Assembly: GCA_018292915.2 (NCBI GenBank) | Contig: JACVVK020000017.1 | Span: 2,691,001-2,755,000, forward strand | DNA: 64,000 bases | Direction: 5' to 3' | Source of the DNA: Batillaria attramentaria | Taxonomy: Eukaryota > Mollusca > Gastropoda > Batillariidae | Shown: piece by piece, positions 35,286 through 46,783 of the stretch | Layout: each line of letters starts with the position of its first letter | How positions within the stretch are numbered: the first letter of the stretch is position 1 | The notes under the pieces: generated by a model | Database searches by the model: none | What the model saw: only the letters and a program-made list of their open reading frames with translations | What the model was told of the DNA's origin: nothing | Made by a program: the position numbers and the translations under genes

Positions 35286-35889
35286 CTTTTTTTTCTCTCT
35301 CTCTCTCTCTCTTTGTTTTTTGTTTTTGTTGTTGTTGTTGTTGTTGTTGTTGTTCATGTGCACAGGTTTTATTGTTCGTGTTCTTTAGTATTCCTGCATA
35401 CGTATTGTCCTTCCGTCGTAGTATATGAGACCACATTTTAGAGCTAGAAGCAGGTATGAAAAAGTCGTGATACAAACAATCTTACTTAGACTTCTTACCA
35501 ATTTGAAATGCAACTGTGCACTATAGCAGAGTTGTATAAAAAGTGAGAATAAAAGTATACTAATTTTAAAAAAAAGAAAGACAGTGTACATAGTGTCCAT
35601 TGCAAAAACGGCATTCGGTATAACAGTTCAGAATAATGTACACTCAGTTCTATCGAAAATATTTCACTCAGTCCGAAGACGTGTTACTTAGGCTATATAC
35701 TAATTTAAACTGCAGCTGTGCACAATCGCAGAGTCATTAAAAGGCAAAAATAAAGGTGTACAAACTAAAAGGAAAAATAAAAATAAGAAGGGTACAGCGT
35801 TGGTTAAACAAAACGACAATAGTTATAACAGTGTAGAATGGGATACACATATCAAACGTTGTCAGTCGTTTCGCCAAGGATGTCGAGCC

Positions 35890-38657
35890 TCAGCCCTTCA
35901 GGAAGGACGCAACGATGGCAGCCAGGGCAGTAGCGAGGATAGTCCCGGACAGGCCAGTGGCGGAACTGAGGCACACGTAACCATTCTGGCCTGGGGTCGA
36001 CTGGCAATCGCAAGACTTGACTTGCCCGTTGGACGCCACCAGCCGCACCGTGTACTCATTACCGCAGCAATGCTCAACCCCGTTCACAATGCACCTGCCG
36101 CCAGGGACGTTTGCGCACGCGGACCCACTCTGGCAGGAAATACCTGTATGATTACAAACGAATGCGGTGAAAGAATTGTAATCCGGAGTACAGTATACCA
36201 GGTGCAATAAGACAAACATACGCACCGAGGAATTTACTCCGGAGTAAAAATATCGTGAGGCAATTTGAACTCAGGAGTAGAAATAATTATCGTGAGGCAG
36301 AACTCCGGAGTAAAACTTGAATATCGTGAGGCAGTTTTAACTTCGGAGTCAAAATATCGTGAGGCAATTTGAACTCCGGAGTAGAAATATCGTGAGGCAA
36401 TTTGAACTCCGGAGTAGAAATATCATGAGGCAGTTTTAACTCCGGAGTAAAAAAATGTCGTGAGGCAATATTAACTCCGGAATAAAAATATCGTGAGGCA
36501 ATGTTAACTCCGGAGTAAAAAAAAATATTGTGAGGCAATATTAACTCCGGAGTAAAAATATCGTGAGGCAATTTGAACTCCGGAGTAGAAATATCGTGAG
36601 GCAATTTTAACTCCGGAGTAGAAATATCGTGAGGCAATTTTAACTCCGAGGTAAAAATATCGTGAGGCAATTTTAACTCCGGAGAAAAATTAAAAACCTC
36701 TTACGACAGAAGTACTCCCTTGGTTTGGGAGTACTTGTGTCGAAAGATGTTTCTACTCCAGAGTAAACTAGAGCTTACATCAATAGTTCTTGTGGATTAC
36801 CACGAAAGAAACCACGAGGTATTCCATTTTTATTTTTTGCCTTAGCTACTGAGCCTCCGCTACGGCAAAAATGGAAAGATCTCGTGGTTTCTTTCGTGGT
36901 AAACCACGAGAACTAATCATGTAAGCTGTTTATACCACGAGCATTCAGATTCTTACCCCAAGTAGCATACATTTTCTGTGACATTTTATTTTTCTCAGTG
37001 GTAGGGTATGTACCCCCTCAAAATTCTGCGCACTGATTTGTGAGAAAATCATGCGTAGAGCAGTTGCTTGAAAGTGCTTGATGTTAAGAAAAATATAATT
37101 CAAAGCATGTGCTCATGTACTGTTACTCACAAGTGCACTCGCAAATACTTCACAGAGATTTTTCTGTGCGATCATTTTTTTTTTTTTTTTTTTTTTTACG
37201 TGATCAAAGCAAAATAAAATCTCACCCCCAAAAGTGAACAAAAATTAATAGCTATGCACCGGCCGTGATGTGTAAGTTCAAAATGTTTGAAGACGCACTT
37301 TCTGTGCGTCTTTGATGATGACGTAACTGGAGTGTGTTTGTGTGAACTACTAAGTGGGTTATGAAAAGTCACAGCTCACACTTTCGCTCTCTGTTTCCTT
37401 TTCTATTCTCGGACGTAAAGCACCCCTGGTTAAGTCACTGAAAATCTGCACTAGGGAGTGGTGTAAAATTTCGTACAATATTGTTGCTCCGGTGTAAATT
37501 CCTCGGGAAGTAGTTTTGTCGAGTTACACAATGTATAGTCATAGCACCAACTATAGTCCCAGCACCAACTATAGCCAGCACCAACACTTGTTTACTGATA
37601 CAGTCATCACAAGATATCAGGGACCACATGCGAAAACAAACATTAATGTATAGTCATAGCACCAATTATTGTCCCAGTAACAACTATAGCCAGCACCAAC
37701 TTGCTTACTGATACAGTCATCACAAGATATCACGGGTGGGTGGGTGGGTGTTTGGGGGTTTAACGTCCTTTTCCACCACATAGGGTGATATCAAAGACGG
37801 GGCAACGATGAAAAATTTGGCCCCAGCCGGGATCGAACTCACGACCCGAGCATTAGAAGTCCAACGCTCTACCATTCGACCACCCCGGCTCCCCGACAAG
37901 ATATCAGGGACCACATGCGAAAACAAACATTAATGTATAGTCATAGCACCAACTGTTGTCCCAGCACCAAGTATAGCCAGCACCAACACTTGTTTACTGA
38001 TACAGTCATCACAAGATATCAGGGACCACATGCAAAAACAAACATTAAGTGTGGGACGTGAAATTTGTACAAGGGTTTGTAATTCAGTGTGTATCCGGTA
38101 TACAATCCCAAATCATTTGCTTAACTTTGCCCCGTCTTTGTCACTATAATGTGAAGCAAAAGAAGTTCAACTCGCAACAACAGCGAAAATACCGTTCTAT
38201 TTCTACGAGAAGAACAAATTCATTGTAACACCAGTAATTTTCTGTCTAACTAGTCAGTTTCACCAGTGTGTGTTCGTTCATCGTTGTATAATGTGCGTGA
38301 GTGTGAGTGAGTGATTGGCACATTGAGTTTTATTTAAAGAAATGCGCCCTACAAATACCATTTATTATTATTATTATTGTTGTTGTTCTTTTTTATGAAT
38401 GTATTGTCCTCTCAAACTGAAGCACGCTACATAGTTTGTTATTATTCTGTTTGTGAAAGTTACACAAAATTTTCACGTGTCATCTTCGTGGCGTCTGTTT
38501 TAAAAACCGACCGGTCTCGATTGGGGAGAGCAGTTTTGCAAAGTCTTTTGCTCCAAACACCTTCGATTAAAGAAATGAATATTGTCTTACCTCGGGCAGA
38601 TCTGAGGGTCATGGCAACGACCATGGTCATCAGGATCAGGGCTGTTGAACGAGACAT
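35890..38657 (-). CDS. Cluster gene C: small secreted 8-Cys protein, predicted GPI-anchored
   Basis: Exon 1 38657-38591, exon 2 36143-35890, 106 residues. Exon 1 is a 22-codon signal peptide (SRSTALILMTMVV) very like those of D-G. The phase-1 donor is GTAAGAC, the acceptor TCATACAG. Mature spacing: C-x5-C-x7-C-x7-CC-x17-C-x-C-x10-C, with QSTPG after the CxC. The C-terminus is hydrophobic (LSGTILATALAAIVASFL, then KG), preceded by small residues SSATG suitable for GPI attachment. The 2.4 kb intron holds a 33 bp minisatellite, the 36.8 kb duplicated block, a three-copy repeat and a SINE. The 5' flank shares the CCGGTCGGCA box with D-F. Confidence 0.8.
36234..36690. repeat. 33 bp minisatellite, 13 copies, in the intron of gene C
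   Basis: The unit combines ACTCCGGAGTAAAAATATCG and TGAGGCAATTTTA. Units contain the palindrome CTCCGGAG. The array begins about 90 bp from the acceptor of exon 2. Because 33 is a multiple of three, it stays open on the reverse strand as an 11-residue repeat (LPHDISTPELK), which I do not take as coding. Confidence 0.93.
36769..37465. repeat. About 700 bp duplicated block, copy 2, with terminal hairpin
   Basis: Matches 29651-30360 from the hairpin (TCTCGTGGTTTCTTTCGTGG arm) through ATTCTGCGCACTGATTTGT and CTTTGATGATGACGTAACTG to GGAGTGGTGTA. It lies in the intron of gene C. Confidence 0.85.
37525..38048. repeat. Three-copy tandem repeat, about 118 bp units
   Basis: Each unit starts ATGTATAGTCATAGCACCAA and ends near CATGCGAAAACAAACATTA. 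The middle unit is split by the SINE at 37733-37895. Confidence 0.88.
37733..37895 (-). mobile_element. SINE family A with 11 bp target duplication
   Basis: Full reverse copy. ACAAGATATCA on both sides (37722-37732, 37896-37906), and removal restores the middle tandem unit. Confidence 0.92.
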
Positions 38658-38659
38658 TT

Positions 38660-38760
38660 TGGAGTGCAGAACAAGAAGGTGGATGAATTTCAAAGATTTG
38701 ACGACCGGTCGGCAACAAAAACCAGCTCGAACTGGTTTTGTCCCAGGGTACGCTGTGGGT
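38660..38760 (-). promoter_or_regulatory. Conserved 5' flank/5' UTR of gene C
   Basis: On the plus strand GACCGGTCGGCAACAAAAAC and CAGCTCGAACTGG recur upstream of the start codons of D, E, F and, weakly, G. Just before the ATG is a pyrimidine-rich CACCTTCTTGTTCT on the coding strand, also shared. Promoter/5' UTR role is inferred from conservation and position. Confidence 0.55.
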
Positions 38761-39249
38761 ACTTCGGGTAACCCATGAGTGATCGGGGAAGCCACATCCT
38801 GGGTTAGGGATCCAAGCGAACAAACTTTTTGGTGGCTACATCTTTTGCGTGGTGGCTAGACACAGGAAAACGTCAGGCTAATGTAAGAAAATGGCAGCGT
38901 ACCTAAGCTGTGTACGATGATGTTTACTAGCTGGGCTTGATTGAAGTTAGAATGGGATCCCCTATGGCGCACGGCGAACCTCAGTCACCTCGCAGTGTTA
39001 GCGTTGGACATTTCCCACTGAGACACGCACACACTGTAGCTTGCAGGGGTAAAATGTATATTTTCATGGAGCTTTATTCAGCGTCAATTTGTGTCCTATC
39101 ATTATATAACTACTGGTCCAGCCACCACGGAGATATTAATGTGCTGATTTTTTTTTCCTACGGTAGGATCCATGACCCTCGATTACAGGAGAGGGACATC
39201 ATGACTACGCTGTGGGATGAGCCCCCCTTGCTTTGTAGTTCCGCGTAGA

Positions 39250-39365
39250 TGTCGCCTTACTTTCTGTTTCGGTTTTGCGTTTGCGTCTGTTTTCGAGCTG
39301 CCACCAGATGTCAGGTGCGATAAGCGACGGCAACCATGCAGGTGTGTGTTCTGCGCATTCAGTTC
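39250..39365 (-). pseudogene. Relic of a cluster-gene 5' flank
   Basis: TTTCGGTTTTGCGTTTGCG, CGAGCTGCCACCAGATG and GACGGCAACCATGCAGGTG correspond to 41.2 kb (GCCGCCAACAGATGCC, GCAACCATTCAGGTG) and 40.95 kb. No exon found nearby. Confidence 0.55.
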
Positions 39366-39589
39366 ACAGTAATAGTGTGCGCCAGAACTTGAACTCGTGT
39401 GCGCTTCATTAAAGCCTCTATGTTCGTAAGGCCGCTGACATCCGCTGTCCAAGCTGTAAGTCTGTTTGCCAGATAGAAGGATGTTTGATTTGGCCATTGC
39501 GACTGTTTTCGTGACTTTGTGGCTTCCAATAGTAGAGAAATACGCCTTCCTTTGAGCCTACGGTCCGTTCCTAAACAGACTGGGACTTG

Positions 39590-39880
39590 ACAAAGCTCCT
39601 AAAAATCAGTAGCCATCAGTCAGTGCAGTTTAGCCTCAGCTTAGGTCCTCAGTCCGCAACCAAATAACGTCGTCTGCTCAGTACGCGGTACACTTCTAGG
39701 GAAAAAAAACCAACCTTTTACGCATTCCACAAGTCACCACAAGTAGCCGCGAATTTGTCTTTGTTGCTTGCGCGGCGTTAAGCCCTAAATAACTAACACA
39801 CATCACAATGGTCTCGTATGCTATGTTGTGTCCCAAGTGACTGATTCTGATTCACAGTCAGCACATGCGATACAAAAGTT
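39590..39880. repeat. Dispersed repeat, inverted match at 55200-55410
   Basis: ACCAAATAACGTCGTCTGCT and TGTGTCCCAAGTGACTGATT appear in reverse complement at 55.2-55.4 kb. This copy carries an extra insert of about 85 bp near 39715-39800 containing GCGCGGCGTTAAGCCC, a motif also seen at 51.68 kb. Confidence 0.75.
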
Positions 39881-40202
39881 TTTCGCACGCTGTAGTTTGC
39901 GTGTCATACGTATTGAGACTTTAAGAGATCATCATACGCTTGAGCCATGTTTATTGAATGTCACTTTAACTGATATGGCACTTCTCCATACGAAACTAGA
40001 ACCATTCAAGCTCAAAATCCAGCACAGAGAACAAGGGGTCGGCAGGCGGAATATTTTGCAGTCAGACATCATAAACATGGTTCTGACTTGTCATCATAGT
40101 GCCCCTCTCCTGTAATAGACGATGTGACTTCCCCGATCACTCATGGGTTACCCGAACTAGGTTCTGAGAAGCATTTTCAATGGGGGACTTACCTACTATA
40201 CG

Positions 40203-40348
40203 ATCTTTTCCACCACATAAGGGTGATATCAAAGACGAGGCAACGAGAAAAAAAGGCCAGCACAAATATTTGGCCTCACCCGGGATTCGAACTCACGACC
40301 CGATCATTGAAAGTACAACGCTCTACCATTCGGCCACCCCGGCTCCCC
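40203..40348 (-). mobile_element. SINE family A, 3'-truncated
   Basis: Reverse copy from CTTTTCCACCACATAAGGG to the head CATTCGGCCACCCCGGCTCC. Confidence 0.82.
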
Positions 40349-40723
40349 GTCATCTACACAAACAATATGGTAACGGAACACGTGTTTTACGTATAGTACC
40401 TGCTAAACCGCAGGTACACACAAAGAAGATAGCAACAACAACAAAATCTGTTAAATTTGTAAACCCCCCCCCCCCACCCCCCTAAGTTTCATTCTCTCAG
40501 TCTATTGTCCTCTCAAACTGAGGCAGGCTGCACATTTCGCTACAAACTAACTAATTCTGTAACTGAAAATTAATGAGGTGTTCCTCTGAGCACTTCGCAG
40601 CGATCGTCAAAAACCGACCGGTCCAACGGGGAGAGCTGCTGTGCAAAGTGCCCCCCCCCCCCCCAAAAAAAAAAAAAAAATAAAGCGAAACACCTACTGT
40701 TACACAAATGAGTATTGTCTCAC

Positions 40724-40900
40724 CGTGGGCAAATCTGAAGGACGCGGCAACAACCATAGTCATCAGGGTCAGGACTATTAAACGAGCCTTTTTTTGTTTT
40801 GTTTTGTTTATTTGTTTTCGTAGAACAAGGAGGTGAATATCGTTCAGAGATTTGAAGACCGATCGGCAGCAAGAACCAGCTAGAACTGATTTCGTCCCTG
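40724..40900 (-). pseudogene. Cluster gene D: dead copy, signal-peptide exon and 5' flank only
   Basis: The exon relic (about 40790-40724) still encodes LIVLTLMTMVVAASFRF and ends at an intact phase-1 donor (GTGAGAC). The start codon is gone: an A-rich expansion (AAACAAAACAAAACAAAAAAA) replaces the place where C, E, F and G have ATG. I find no exon 2 downstream on the minus strand before gene C. The 5' flank (GACCGATCGGCAGCAAG) and proximal intron (AAACCGACCGGTCCAACGG) match gene C. Confidence 0.75.
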
Positions 40901-41300
40901 GTATGCTGTGTGAAGTGATTCGCTGGCCTTCCGCTCCAGTGTTTGTTTTGGTTCTCTTGATGCGTCACAGTTTTTAAGTTGCAAACCGATACCAGGTACA
41001 GCAAGTGAAAGCAGCCATTCAAAACTGTAGTTTACCCATTCAGACATTAAATTTTGAAAACCGGCAACAGCCAGCCCGAACTGACTTTGTGAGTTTCTCC
41101 GGGGAGGAGTGCGGGGGGGGGGGGGGGGGGGGGGGCGGGGGGTAGGGGTAGGTGAGGGGACGGGTGAAGTGATTCGGTGTCCCTGCACATAAGTGTCCCC
41201 CCTTGTTCACATTTGTTGCGTTTCAATTTCAAGCCGCCAACAGATGCCTATTGTGGCAAACGAAAGCAACCATTCAGGTGCATACTATACACCCATTCAC
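40850..41300 (-). repeat. Tandemly duplicated promoter segment upstream of D
   Basis: The stretch from CGGCAGCAAGAACCAGC (40865) through GTGAAGTGATTCG to AGCAGCCATTC (41020) recurs from CGGCAACAGCCAGCCCG (41060) through GTGAAGTGATTCG (41164) to AGCAACCATTC (41265). The second copy contains a long G run. Confidence 0.7.
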
Positions 41301-41977
41301 AGAATCAGGGTGCGGCTGAGATTTGTCGGTCGTTATGCTTACGCAGCGCACGACTTCACCCCGGGTGGATTCCTTAACTCCCCCAAACCCCCTCAACACC
41401 CCCCTCCCCTGAACTCTCACCCCCACTCCCAAATGAACTATAAAGAAATCCTGTTATGGCCTAAAGACGATACACTATCAAGGTTTCATAGAAGTCAGCA
41501 GTTTCCTTTCGGAATAGTTACGCTTTGGCAGTGCGTGCCCGGTGCGTTCGGCTAGATATATATACAGTCAGTATACAGTTATTGTCACGCAACCACGTTT
41601 GAGTTGGACACTGCCATTGGTTAGCGCCTTAAAATGACTGGTATTCATTGTGGAAATTGTGCCCTCTAAGGCCTGCATTCCTGACCGCCGCGCTTAGCAA
41701 TTCCCCCTTCATCGGGCTCTGTTACCGCCGGCAATGATCACCTCGAAGTCAGCGAACACAGACAGCATATTATAGATGTGCGGAGGTTTGGTGATCCAGT
41801 ATTCTGCGAGTTTGTTGTCTACCCCGCAGAGTTACGAAAATGGTTTTTGTCTGGTGAAAATCAACAGCCCCCTATGCGTGTATATGTCCACAATAATTGG
41901 TGCCTAACCTGATCTCATTTATATTCGTGCCTAACCTGAGATTTGTGATCTCATTTATATTCGTCGGTGCGGTTAAT

Positions 41978-41978
<1 letters not shown>
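41300..41978. other. Noncoding between D and unit E, nothing recognised
   Basis: No conserved frame. A direct repeat (GTGCCTAACCTGA, then GATCTCATTTATATTCG) occurs at 41900-41965. Confidence 0.45.
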
Positions 41979-41979
<1 letters not shown>

Positions 41980-42070
<91 letters not shown>

Positions 42071-42204
42071 AAGTTTCTTGTTCCAGGTTTACGTATGTTC
42101 GATCATTTTGCTTTTTTTGTTTAGTTGTTTGTTCTTAAAAACGGCAAATTTGAAAATTGGTTGCAAGACCAAAACTTCCACCGTTTTCAAATAAAGTTAT
42201 TTCA
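41980..42204 (+). repeat. (TG)n array plus dispersed repeat, copy 2
   Basis: TG array to 42067, then the sequence shared with 29431-29570, ending CCGTTTTCAAATAAAGTT. Confidence 0.8.
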
Positions 42205-42216
42205 ATTTCAGTTTCA

Positions 42217-42353
<137 letters not shown>

Positions 42354-42359
42354 ATTTCA

Positions 42360-42907
42360 ATGATTATGCTTTTTGATTATTACTGTCAATTTCAGAACGT
42401 ACACAGCGATAGCCAGACAAGAACGTGTGATGAAAAACAACAGCTGTATTGATTCAGATACACATGGCATCAGTATAATTTCAATGCTCGTTCATTTGTG
42501 ATGAGGCTCATGTAAACTTTGTTAAAGCGAAACTTTTGAAACAAAGACCACAAATTAAAGACATGATTCCTAGCAGGCATGCAAAAAGTTGTGAACTACG
42601 AAGAAGTATTACTTAGATTCGCTATTAATTTCAACATGCATGCGCAGCAGTGCATGTAGTCACAGAGGTTTTAAACTCCAAAGTGGATTAACAAAATGAC
42701 AATAGTTACTCTTACTTTTATGTCACTCTTGGTACGTGCACAATTATGATTATTTAGGATCGTGGGACCGTTTTAGCAACTTATTAAATTATTAGATTGT
42801 GATCAGTACGCATTAACTCTCATGGCACGTTTTAACAGCTTCTTAAATTATTATGATTGTGATTACTACACATTAACCCTCATGGAACGTTTTAGCAGCT
42901 CACTATC
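42360..42907 (-). other. 3' flank/3' UTR of gene E, separated by a transposon
   Basis: CACAGCGATAGCCAGACAAGA and the triplicated TCATGGAACGTTTTAGCAGC correspond to the 3' regions of F (50.28, 51.31 kb) and G (55.57, 55.83 kb). Gene E continues after the transposon and SINE at 42911-46783. Confidence 0.65.
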
Positions 42908-43189
42908 ACATAGGCCGTGGGCCGCCCTCGGTTTTCGTGTCATAAAATATTTTTGCAATGCAAATTACATTTTCTGGTTTTTATCATCAATAATACACCA
43001 TAACTAGATAGAAACTGGGAGATCTCAGCTGAAATGTTGCGCACTGGTTTTTAATCGCGGATGAAAGATAATTAGAAAGAGCTTGTAAGGGAGGTAATCG
43101 GATTTTACTGAAGAGGCGCCGATTCATTCCCTTGATGAATAAATTAATTTTTCGACCAATCAGAAAGAGACTACGCTTGGAAACAAACA

Positions 43190-44139
43190 TGGCTGCCCAC
43201 GCTTGGTACGGGCGACCAACAGTAGTGAAACAGTTTTCTTTCAGCGAGAAAACGATGCAAAGAGTCTCGGAATGTCGCGATAGGTGGTCTTTGTTCGTCT
43301 GCACTCAAGGAGACGTCGCTCGTCATTCTTTGGAAGCCTTTAGTGACCTCAACGTTGACGAGGCAGGGTTTCACAAGAAGTGCTACAATCGATTACAGGC
43401 ATATCATAGTTCAAGGTAAGTTTCTGCAACTTTTGTACGTGGTGCTTCGGATTAGGTTTGATTTATTTAAATTGAATGAGAAGTTCGCGAAAATAGTATG
43501 TAATCACAATGATAATATGAGCATTTTTCAGTGATCTTGATAATTACGTTGCCGGACCTCATAATATAGACAGGTCTAGACTTCTTTGTAGTCACGGTCA
43601 ACTTCAACGTAGCACGATGAATAGCGTATATTTAAAAAAAAAATAAAAAAAATTGAGAGTTCCACTACTTCCTAGATTAGTACTAATTGAGTTGTTTGGG
43701 GAGGGGATCGGGGAGTATTTCAGCTGTGCCAAGCATCCTGCCTAAGGTCACTATATGCCTGTTGCTGGTACAATATTTTTCAGAGGAGGCCAACAAGAGG
43801 CAACTTTACCATGGGAGCATGTATCTGAGGGAGCAGGTCATGTCAGTGACATCACCAGCAGTATGGCCTGCTGACAGCAAGGATCTCACAACGGAGCATG
43901 CTATGGAGATGGTTCCTGTGGGCTTGTTCAATTTATTGGTGTGGATGTGTGGTACTTCTATTAATGAAGTTTGGCTGGACAAATTTGCTGATGTCAGTGG
44001 GACTGTAAAGAGAAAGATTCTTGCCACTGCACAAGACATCTTACATGTAGCTAACAGTGCAGATGAAGCTGAGAGCCAGGTGTGTGATGGTGCTTCAGAT
44101 TGTGACAGTGACACATCAGAGTATGACAGTGATATCTGA
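43190..44139 (+). pseudogene. Transposon-borne gene fragments
   Basis: Exon 43190-43415 (MAAHAW..., with FSFSEKTMQRVSECRDRW and GFHKKCYNRL) ends at a good donor (TCAAG before GTAAGT). A second open stretch, 43784-44139 after TTTTTCAG, continues in phase (LYHGSMYLREQVM, VPVGLFNLLVWM, KRKILATAQDIL). From memory these resemble parts of a large uncharacterised protein family often annotated in cnidarian, mollusc and fish genomes and thought to be transposon-encoded. The longer family form would continue past this point; here it stops after an acidic tail. Function unknown; probably broken. Confidence 0.45.
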
Positions 44140-44569
44140 GGTGACAGAAATTACTGGTAAAGCCACAGCATTGGGGGCTAAGGCAACGCCAGTGTAAATT
44201 CTGACAGTGACGTCTGAGGTATTAACAATTAAAGCCACAATATCTGAGAGTGTGACAACACCAGTTTAAATTCTCACAGACCAGTCAGATGATGAGACAG
44301 GGCATTCAGGTGCTACACCAAGAGACCGTGAAAACAGACCATGCAGTTTTCTGCCTTGTATTGTAAGTAATTATGAGCATTACTGTTTCATTATGCTGTT
44401 CAACTTTATCGTTTTAAATACTAATGGCACTGTACTCAGTCGGGTGTTTTTTTGTTTGTTTTTTTCAGCTTTATTGCATACTGCTGCGTCTCAATCTCCT
44501 CATTCCCAATATAATATATATATGATGTTTGTTGCCCATCTTTACAATAAACTTTGTTGAGTGGTGTCA

Positions 44570-46030
44570 TTTTTTACATCTCAGTATTGGTAAGACCAGA
44601 GAAATGGTCATTGATTTCATGGAAAAAAGCCAAGTATGTTGATCCTGTAGATATTAAGGGGGAGGTATTTCAGAGGGTTGACCTATATATTATATACTTG
44701 GGGGTGATTATTGACAGCAGACTGAACTGGAATGCTAACACTGATCATGTGATAAAGAAATCTCAATCCAGACTGTACTCCTTGAGGAAATTACACTCTT
44801 TTGATGCTAGTGAGAAAACTCTGAACATGTTTTACACACATGTATACATGTCCATTGTACTTTTTGTAGGCAGTGTCCTCTTCTTGGGCTGTGTCTGTTG
44901 GGGTAGTCAGATCTCAAAACAGGACAGGGGTAGAGTGGACAAAGTTGTAAAGAAAGCTGAGTCAGTGGTGGGGAAACCCCAGAAGAGGCTTGAAGTGATA
45001 ATTTATTATAAGAGACTTGAGAAAAAAAAACATCTCTGTCATGTCCAGTGTCTGACACCCCTTGTTCAGCCTCATCGAGGGCCAGAGAAGTACATTCAAT
45101 GGGAGAATAATTACTCCTGCAAGCCAAACTTAAAGGCATAGGAGATCTTTCTTGCCTGAAGCTACTAAAGCGTTTAATTGATGATTAGAACTTAGCTTTG
45201 ATCAGATAACTGTAGGTCTTAGTCTGTTTTCAGAGCGTGCCGTCCACTACCTGTTGCTGCTGTACAGTGTGCTGCTAAAGTGAAATAACCCCTGTTGTGG
45301 TTGTGTTCTCAAAGTATTCTAACAGTTTTAGTTCTTTTTATATTATGTTTGAAATTATGAGGCAAGATGACTAGTGCATTGGAAATCCGAATGTATTTCA
45401 CCAGGTGATGTATGGCGTGGAGGTGTGGAGTGTACGACTATGGCTGAGTGTGTGTGCGCATGTGATATGTGGATGAGCAGATAAGTGTGGAAAGCATGGT
45501 TGATTTTATGTGGAGATTTTGTTTTTGTGATGGACTGAATTATTTTGAATTACAGTTTTCTTCTTAATCATGAAATTCATAACAGTATTTCTGCCAGGAG
45601 TGTATTTGATGGGTGTATGAGTGAAGAGTGCGTGGATGCATGGTGTAAATTACATAGGCGTACACCAGTAGATCAGTGCCTATGATGAACTATAGTAGTA
45701 TCCCCTGAATTGTAGATTTGTTTTTAATAATGTAATTATAATACATAGCTTCACTATGTAGTATGTATTATGTGTGCAGGTTATTTCACTTTGTGGTGTG
45801 TGGCATGGCGGTATGCATGAGAAGAGTGTATGCTATGACTATGGATAAGTCACTTAAGTGTGTGGGTGCATATATATAGTGATGGGTGGACGCGCGTGTG
45901 GGTGCATGGCTGATTTCTTCATGGAGATTTTGTTCTTGTGTCATAATAGTTGTACTGTGTATTATGTGATCAAGAGCTGTACACGATAAATTTTCCTGAG
46001 GGGATTAATAAAGTTCTTATCTTCTTATTA
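44570..46030 (+). mobile_element. 5'-truncated LINE (L2/CR1-like), frameshifted
   Basis: Translated blocks KTREMVIDFMEK, then in another frame YLGVIIDSRLNWNANTDHVI and KKSQSRLYSLRKLHSFD, then GCVCWGSQISKQDRGRVDKV match the C-terminal part of L2/CR1-type reverse transcriptases. At least one frameshift separates the first two. The 3' end reads GATTAATAAAGTTCTTATC with a TTCTTATTA tail. It is nested in the TIR transposon. Confidence 0.75.
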
Positions 46031-46388
46031 TCTCTCTTATATTTTTCCTACCTGCAAGTAACCTTAACTGCCAAATTTGTTTACTAATCATGTATAGTTT
46101 ATATTGTCATAGGCAAAGGGGACAAGACAGATTGTTTTGAATAGAATAGTGCATCATTTGCAGCCACAAAACATCACAGTATTGATACTTCTTATGAAGG
46201 GTCATCACAGACTTGTCCCTCATTTTCTGAAGTAGTGCGCATACTTTCGTTTGGGATCTCTTCAGATTTGAAATCAGCGTGAAATTTACATTTAGGGACA
46301 CTTAAAATTTTGTGATTTGCACAAATTTGAAAAAAAAATCAAAAACTAGGCCTTTTAGAGGCCTCTGGCCCACGGCCTAACAGTAGTG

Positions 46389-46783
46389 ACCGGGGCGGTC
46401 GGTGGTCTAGTGGTTAAGAGACTTGTCACCAATGCGAGAGGTCACCGGTTCGAGTCCCACTCGGGGCGAAGAATTTTTCCTTCTCGTCTTCGGGCCGATC
46501 GTCGGGGGTTCTCTCCGGGTACTCCGGCTTCCCCGCCCCCCTGCTTTGGAAATGTTCAGCCCACAACATTTGAAAAATAAATGCAATTCTACATTCCGAA
46601 ATTTAAATAGCTGAGCTGACCCTTCGCACCACGTGATTGTAATGTGTTTATGTCCAGTGTGTGAGAGAATTCGCGTGATTCACGTGAGCGTGCGTGTTGG
46701 ATTCAGTTTGCGGCGCTTTGAGCCGATTCATGAAATTGGGTAAAGCGCCTATACAATACTTATTATTATTATTATTATGTAAG
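46389..46783 (+). mobile_element. SINE family B, full copy
   Basis: tRNA-like head GGTCTAGTGGTTAAGAG and B-box CGGTTCGAGTCCCAC; body CTCTCCGGGTACTCCGGC; end AAAGCGCCTATACAATACT with (ATT)n tail. It begins a few bases after the TIR transposon. Confidence 0.88.

Larger units (their letters stand above)
42911..46379 (+). mobile_element. About 3.5 kb TIR DNA transposon, decayed
   Basis: Terminal inverted repeats TAGGCCGTGGGCC and GGCCCACGGCCTA; flanking ACA on both sides (42908-42910, 46380-46382) is a likely 3 bp target duplication. It contains gene fragments at 43190-44139 and a 5'-truncated LINE at about 44570-46030. The superfamily is not assigned. It lies between the 3' flank and exon 2 of gene E. 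Confidence 0.7.

Noticed and set aside
36287..36670. 127-codon frame of LPHDISTPELK repeats
   Set aside because: A 33 bp minisatellite stays open in frame by arithmetic; there is no start context or homology, and it lies in the intron of gene C.
39183..39497. 104-codon minus-strand frame as the missing exon 2 of gene D
   Set aside because: The cysteine pattern is absent and the sequence overlaps a 5'-flank relic instead.
44554..45141. 195-codon frame as a host gene
   Set aside because: It is a frameshifted reverse transcriptase fragment of an L2/CR1-like LINE.
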